Shown one piece after another: positions 58,118 to 64,000 of a DNA stretch of 64,000 nt. Made by a program: the position numbers and the translations under genes. The DNA lies in the NCBI GenBank assembly GCA_036346255.1, contig CM070629.1, positions 7,073,001 to 7,137,000 of the forward strand, written 5' to 3'. How positions within the stretch are numbered: the first letter of the stretch is position 1; each line of letters opens with the position of its first letter. The notes under the pieces are model-generated. The model did not search any database. It had not been told where the DNA came from and was given only the letters and a program-made list of their open reading frames with translations. Source of the DNA: Ampelocalamus luodianensis (Eukaryota > Streptophyta > Magnoliopsida > Poales > Poaceae).

Positions 58118-60746
58118 ATCAAAAGGAAATCAGTTTCATCAGAAAGAATAACTGTACAGTACAAAGATTACATAGTTAGCCATTTCTGCTAATAGGAGCA
58201 GTCTTAAATCCTACTCAGCAGTTCGCATCAACATTAAGCATGTCTTAGGCCCTTTCGAGAATCAATTTCAGTTCTTCGTAGAGGCACAACTATATAATAG
58301 CATACCAAGAATAGAGACACAACTATATAACAGCATACCAAGAATGAATCTGTATGCTTGGTAAGGCATTAGAGGTTAATGCAGTGTGCTTATAACTTTG
58401 TCCGCTAAATCATCCCAATATAAAAATGTTTGCTACTAAGTAAACTTTATAGACAATAGATGGAACATCGATGATTAGAAAATTGGCTCTATGTTCATTG
58501 AAACTATGTTCCGATACCACATTAGGCCAAATTCGAACTTGACCAAGGATGCCACATTAGGCTAAATATGGACTGGACTAATTTTCATATAATTAAGATA
58601 ACTTGGTCAGTGACATAGAATCAACAATGCATCCAAAATCCAAAAGAAAATAAGATGATCCAGAGAGAAGCAGCAAATAGTTGGCATGGCCCAAGTGCAG
58701 ACCCTTCTCTAGTTCAGCAGATGCTAAAGCAGACTGACAGTTCAGGTAGTAGAGATCAAAAGGAAACCAGTGTCTCATCAGAAAGAATAACTATACAGTA
58801 CAAAGATTACATAGTCAACCATTTCTCCTAATAAGAACAGTCTTAAATCCTACTCAGCAGTTTGCATCAACATTAAGCATATCTTAAGCCCTACATAGAA
58901 TCAATTCCAGTTTTTCATAGAGACACAACTATATAACGGCATACCAAGAATCTCTACACAACTATATAACAGCATACCAAGAATGAATCTACATGCTTGG
59001 TAAGGCATTAGAGGTTAATGCCGTGTGCTTATAACTTTGTCCGCTTCAGACGGATTCATGTGCACCTGCAAAATCATCCCAATATAAAAAATGTTAGCTG
59101 CTAAGTAAACTTTCTAGACAATGGATGGAACATCGATGATTAGAAAATTGGCTCTATGTTCATTGAAACTATGTTCCGATACCACATTAGGCTAAATTCA
59201 GACTGGACCAAGGATGCCACATTAGGCTAAATATGGACTGGACTAATTTTCATATAATTAAGATAACTTGATCAGTGACATAGAATCAACAATGCATCCA
59301 AAATCCAAAGGAAAATAAGATGATCCAGAGAGAAGCAGCAAATAGTTGGTATGGCCCAAGTGCGGACCCTTCTCTAGTTCAGCAGATGCTAAAGAAGACT
59401 AACAGTTCAGGTAGTAGAGATCAAAAGGAAATCAGTGTCTCATCAGAAAGAATAACTATACAGTACAAAGATTACATAGTCAACCATTTCTGCTAATAGG
59501 AACAGTCTTAAATCCTACTCAGCAGTTTGCATCAACATTAAGCATATCTTAAGCCCTATTGAAAATCAATTCCAGTTTTTCATAGAGACACAACTATATA
59601 ACAGCATACCAAGAATCTCTACACAACTATATAGCAGCATACCAAGAATGAATCTACATGCTTGGTAAGGCATTAGAGGTTAATGCCGTGTGCTTATAAC
59701 TTTGTCTGCTTCAGACGGATTCATGTGCACCTGCAAAATCATCCCAATATAAAAATGTTAGCTGCTAAGTAAACTTTATAGACAATGGATGGAACATCGA
59801 TGATTAGAAAATTGGCTCTATGTTCATTGAAACTATGTTCCGATACCACATTAGGCTAAATTTGGACTGGACCAAGGATGCCACATTAGGCTAAATATGG
59901 ACTTTACTAATTTTCATATAATTAAGATAACTTAGTCAGTGACATAGAATCAACAATGCATCCAAAATCCAAAAGAAAATAAGATGATCCAGAGAGAAGC
60001 AGCAAATAGTTGGCATGGCCCAAGTGCAGACCCTTCTCTAGTTCAGCAGATGCTAAAGAAGACTGACAGTTCAGGTAGTAGAGATCAAAAGGAAATCAGT
60101 GTCTCATCAGAAAGAATAACTATGCAGTACAAAGATTACATAGTCAACCATTTCTGCTAATAGGAACAGTCTTAAATCCTACTCAGCAGTTTGCATCAAC
60201 ATTAAGCATATCTTAAGCCCTACTGAGAATCAATTCCAGTTTTTCATAGAGACACAACTATATAACAGCATACCAAGAATCTCTACACAACTATATAACA
60301 GCATACCAAGAATGAATCTGCATGCTTGGTAAGGCATCAGAGGCGAATGCACTGTGCTTATAACTTTTTTCGCTTCAGACGGATTCATGTGCACCTGCAA
60401 AATCATCCCAATATAAAAATATTTGCTGCTAAGTAAACTTTATAGACAATGGATGGAACGTCAATGATTAGAAAAATGGATCTATGTTCATTGAAACTTT
60501 GTCCCGATACCACATTAGGCTAAATTCGGACTGGACCAAGGATGCCACATTAGGCTAAATACGGACTGGACCAATTTTCATATAATTGAGATAACTTGGT
60601 CAGTGACATAGAATCAACAATGTATCCAAAATCCAAAAGAAAATAAGATGATCCAGAGAGAAGCAACAAATAGTTGGCATGGCCCAAGTGTAGACCCTTC
60701 TCTAGTTCAGAGATGCTAAAGAGGCTCACAGTTCAGGTAGTAGAGA
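58118..60746. repeat. Four tandem ~637-665-bp repeats inside the Helitron
   Basis: Units start with ATCAAAAGGAAA(T/C)CAG at 58118, 58755, 59420 and 60084, and the last ends about 60746. Periods are 637, 665, 664 and ~662. The first unit lacks a 28-base segment (TTCAGACGGATTCATGTGCA-containing) present in the other three. Identity between units is about 95% by eye. Each unit contains a smaller internal duplication of CAACTATATAACAGCATACC and of CCACATTAGGCTAAAT. On the minus strand the 28-base segment follows TTTTGCAG and reads VHMNPSEA, possibly a captured exon. Confidence 0.9.
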
Positions 60747-62538
60747 GCACATTCCTACTGGATTGCAAAACAAATATCTCATTGACAATTAAAAGACCAT
60801 AGCTCCTTGCAACCAGCTCAATCACTACATGCAAATTCTAAAATGTGTGAACTAAGGAACTTCTGGCTATCCTCCTAAAACGTTCTTACTCAATAACCTA
60901 TCCTATACCTGGTTAAGAAGTAAGAACATACAAAAGTTTTTGAGTAAGAACATACAAAGGTTAAGAAATCATTTAGAATATATGCCTCTACTACCATTTT
61001 AGCTAAGCTTCTCTGTCCACAATAAATTATCCAATTAATCATTTTACAAAGTTTTATGCTCAAACTTCCATCGATCTAGTAAAAGATCAAGACTGCATGC
61101 ATTCATTTTCTCAACATTCGCTGTCGTTGTGGCCACATAAAGTATGCACATCATTCCAATTAAACCTTGTTCACTACACGAAAAGCATGGAGCTAGGTAC
61201 CATCACCTTCTCTGGCATACTGAACATAAATTATAGCCCATGATGTCAAGGGATACCATCACACCCTCACCAATCTCAACCATTTCCACGCTACCAGCCG
61301 GCGCTGCTCCTGCCGGCCTAGGAACCGCGTCTAGGTGACCCAGGACGTCCGGAACGACGCAAAGGGAAGAGGTAGAGGAAACAAGCCAAGGAGGAACACC
61401 CCCAGCAGTAACAGAAGAAAGAAGGGGAGACAAAACAGGATCTGATCTAGGCCAAAAAGAGAGAACGGGTGAGGCAGAGGGCATCAAGACGGGAAGCAAA
61501 CAACGGAGAACGAAGAACGCGCATACGGTCAAGGCAACAGAAAACACGAAACCATAGGAAAGCATGCAACAAGAGCTGCTGCACGGGATCTGAACGAAAC
61601 ACGAGGAGAAGAAGGCCGGGAAGAACCCAACATGCACAGATGCACAAAAGAAATGCCTCTCTCCACAAGAAATAGACAAACGAACGAAGCACAAACCAAC
61701 GCAGGACCATCAGCAAGACGATACGCAACAGAGACTAAAGGAACCCAACGAACCCAAAAGGCGAGCGAGCGGTGGCGGCGGTGGTTGCGGCAACGAAGAA
61801 CGCAAACAGGCGACGAGAGCGAGAAGGAAGCGAGAGACGAGACGGCCGACAAAAAATAAGAGTGGATGCGCGATGGGAGAAAAAAAAGTAGGACAGCGTG
61901 ATGGGAAGCGAGGCAGCGGGCACGAGAAGCGAGGTAACCGGGACACACGGCGTGCGGAGAAACAGCGGTGTGAATACAACGCCGTGCTGGGTGCCACACG
62001 TGCGAACGCACCGACAGATGCAAACCAACAGCGGCAGCAACGCGAGCCATCATCCGATGGCCAGTAGAAATCGTGTGACGTGGACGCCCTGGCTGGGCTT
62101 CAAGTGAGCCTCCTTTTATATAGAGAGATGTGAATACGGAGTAGGTGATGTCAGTATTCGACCATTGTAAGTTGTGAACTTTCTTCGTGTTAACAGAGTG
62201 GCCGCAGTTCTCCTGCTTACACTTCAAAAGTAATGTGAATGTGAAGGGAAAAATTGAAGAAACGTGTGTGCGATATAAAGGGTTTGTGATTTTGTCAGTG
62301 CGATCATGGATTTGTGATTGTGTTTGTTGTATGATCATGAAGTCCTACTAGATCCTCTTGGCTTTTCTTCTTCGTCTGTTCCTGACCAGAACTACTGCCC
62401 CTGTCCGCCTTTCTTGATCAACCAGTGGTGTTTTGAGTGAGTGCGTGCGTGGCAGTGCAGCTGTAGATGTTTGAAGTTTGGAAGCGGCCTCAACCTCGGA
62501 CCTCCTCTGTTTACACTCTGCTTCCTCTTCTATCTATT

Positions 62539-62784
62539 TTTTTTAGATAACAGAAGAGAAAGACTCTTCCGACCTCTGTATCAAAGATACACACAACCCA
62601 CTTTATTACAGAGTTGATAGAACCAAAATGACCACGAGAGATTAAAAGTGATACGAAGTCTTACAACTAAACGACCACTGAAAATTAAACTCAAGCAATA
62701 CAAATCCTGTAACTAGACTACCTCCCAAGATTGTGTAAGATTTACTTCGCCACTATTTCCAACCTTACGCTTTCGGCCAACATG
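62539..62784 (-). mobile_element. LINE 3' fragment, ~246 bp
   Basis: An imperfect ~18-bp duplication flanks it (GCTTCCTCTTCTATCTATT at 62520-62538, and GCTTCTCCTCTATCTATT at 62785-62802). The left edge is a T-run, a poly(A) tail on the minus strand. Before it lies GTATCTTTGATACAGAGGTC, typical of grass L1 3' ends. It is heavily 5'-truncated, with no coding part. Confidence 0.65.
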
Positions 62785-62909
62785 GCTTCTCCTCTATCTA
62801 TTTGCCTGTGCTGCTAAATTCGCCTGTTGCATGCTTGACTTAGGAGCTCCCGTGGCATGGTTTCTTGCACTGCTACATTGCCTTTTCCTCTGCTGTGCTG
62901 ATTGACCAA

Positions 62910-62949
62910 GGGATGGGATGGGATGGGATGGGATGGGATGGGATGGGAG
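62910..62949. repeat. (ATGGG)n microsatellite
   Basis: Seven to eight GGGAT units in a row. Confidence 0.95.
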
Positions 62950-64000
62950 GGAGTGCTGGTTCAGGTTTGCTGTTCATGGTAGGGCGGTTTGGGGCGTACG
63001 AGAAGGCCACGGGACGGCGGGGGAGTGGACCGCGGGAGAGTGAGGGCTCCCCGCTCCCGTGATGTATGGATGAGACGATGACGCTGTGCGACCCGGCAGA
63101 TGCGCGTGTTTAGGCTTGCCTAGAGTAGAGTATAGCGTTTGTCGCGCGGGGACAGCTAAGCCTTGGGCCGTGCGGCGTGCTGTCCAACGGCGCGGACGCC
63201 AAAATTTGATCCTCGCGACGCGGCGGAACGACATCCGCTCCCGGCTCCCCTCCCCTCCCCTCCCGCCTGTGCAGCATGTGTGGGACAAGGGAGGAGACAA
63301 CTGAACGGTTTAAGGGCGGATGGAGGGATATTTTAGAATTCGCATTTATTAATTATAGGACGTCGGTTCCTTTTGTTAAATCAAGATAAGCCAAGAAGGA
63401 GATGGAATCTTAAAAAGTACACTTAGAATCTTCCGAAGAAATTGGAAGATGTACGTACGGCTGCAAACCTGTCGCTACTTTTCTAGTGACAAATGAGAAG
63501 CTGATGAAAAAAGAGTTTTGTATCGGCCGATCGTGTATGAAGCAAGCAAGCGCCCGGTCGGTACAAAGAACGAAACAAAGCTACGAACAAAACTCGTGTC
63601 CTCGACGCGCGCGGCGCCAACTTACGGTTTCAGATCCGTCGGGAGCGAGCCCTGGTTGTTTATCACTGTTAGCTCCTCACGTTACGAAACGATCGATCTC
63701 TCTGTCGGGACCTCCGTAGTCTGTACGTACGTGAGCGGGCAAGGAAAGAGCACAGTCGCAGTACGTGCACCCCGACTGACCGACCGGTAGAAAGCTAGAA
63801 ATGCGCCGTCTTAACATATCGAGTTGTAGCTTTCGACCCCGAGGGCTTGCGGCGCGGCGCTTTTGCAGCAACTTGCGCGGTCACTGCAGCCTGCTGGCTG
63901 CTGCTGTGTGTATGAAGCCAAAAGCCTGCATTCTTTTCACCGCATAATTGGGATGATCCCAACAAGATACACATAAATATGTGATCTTGCTGATCCGGCC
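62950..64000. other. Gene-free end of the window
   Basis: GC-rich patches near 62990-63060 and 63140-63260, including a (CCCCT)-type run near 63247-63262, then mixed sequence. The open frames at 62974-63300 and 63486-63790 have no domain. A gene beginning beyond 64000 could have its promoter here, which cannot be judged. Confidence 0.4.

Larger units (their letters stand above)
57866..62128 (-). mobile_element. Helitron, ~4.26 kb, non-autonomous
   Basis: On the minus strand the element would begin TCTCTCTATATAAAAGGAGG at 62128 and end ...TTTCTAG at 57866. A 16-18-base GC hairpin (CGCGCGCC/GGCGCGCG, 57877-57894) lies seven bases before the CTAG terminus. The base before the start is A and the base after the end is T, so the insertion is into an AT dinucleotide with no duplication. 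These are the four defining Helitron traits. No Rep-helicase or RPA frame was found. The interior has a GC-rich 5' part (61200-62090) and a four-copy tandem array (58118-60746). Confidence 0.72.

Noticed and set aside
58118..60746. CRISPR-like or satellite interpretation of the array
   Set aside because: Units are ~650 bp without short repeats and spacers, and the genome is a plant's. A centromeric satellite is also unlikely with only four units enclosed in Helitron ends.
61203..62338. 163- and 269-codon minus-strand frames
   Set aside because: Lie in the Helitron 5' part; one crosses the Helitron boundary into flanking DNA. The Cys/Ser/Leu-rich products have no domain I can name.

Overview
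This window is nuclear DNA from a flowering plant, almost certainly a grass (Poaceae). The evidence is a GC-rich, intron-poor LHCB3 gene, a class VIII myosin of plant type with 24 short coding exons, and a dense set of grass-style transposable elements (Copia and Gypsy LTR sequence, MULEs, hAT, Stowaway, Helitron, L1- and RTE-type LINE pieces, a tRNA-derived SINE). The species cannot be fixed from the sequence alone. Only three host protein genes can be supported. Nearly all other open frames are antisense or GC-rich shadows, or broken transposon genes.

Layout. 1-4080 is gene-free, with a 136-bp hAT-type MITE (757-892) and a decayed LTR/leader piece (~1880-2345). 4081-10869 is a complete but coding-defective Ty1/copia element on the minus strand, with 258-bp LTRs, a GGTTT target duplication and shattered gag-pol. 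10870-13086 holds duplicated purine-rich sequence and an AT-rich minisatellite. 13087-16288 is a MULE transposase pseudogene split by a 1.5-kb hAT-like element. 18845-20909 (minus) is a three-exon gene for a 112-aa lysine-rich protein, with a telo-box and TGGGCC sites upstream. 21.2-28.6 kb is gene-free and contains several tandem duplications. 28621-30209 is a non-LTR element flanked by a perfect 14-bp target duplication.

32238-41089 (plus) is the class VIII myosin gene (1238 aa), which includes 28-nt and 14-nt micro-exons and an RTE fragment in its last intron. 41888-42807 (minus) is LHCB3, convergent with the myosin gene. 43.2-51.0 kb holds a SINE, a ~265-bp-period tandem array, a Stowaway MITE and a 3.8-kb MULE with a perfect 9-bp target duplication. 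51.2-51.5 kb has two tandem foldback units. ~54.2-57.8 kb resembles a long Gypsy LTR with its own TATA box. 57866-62128 has the termini of a Helitron (minus strand) and contains four ~650-bp tandem repeats. A short LINE tail (62539-62784) and a pentanucleotide microsatellite follow.

The three host genes are not functionally linked: an actin motor of plasmodesmata and endocytosis, a light-harvesting antenna protein, and a small basic protein whose promoter motifs suggest ribosome-biogenesis co-expression. The more unusual items are the Helitron with its internal tandem array, the Copia element with near-identical LTRs but ruined pol, the myosin micro-exons, and the uncharacterised small-protein gene.
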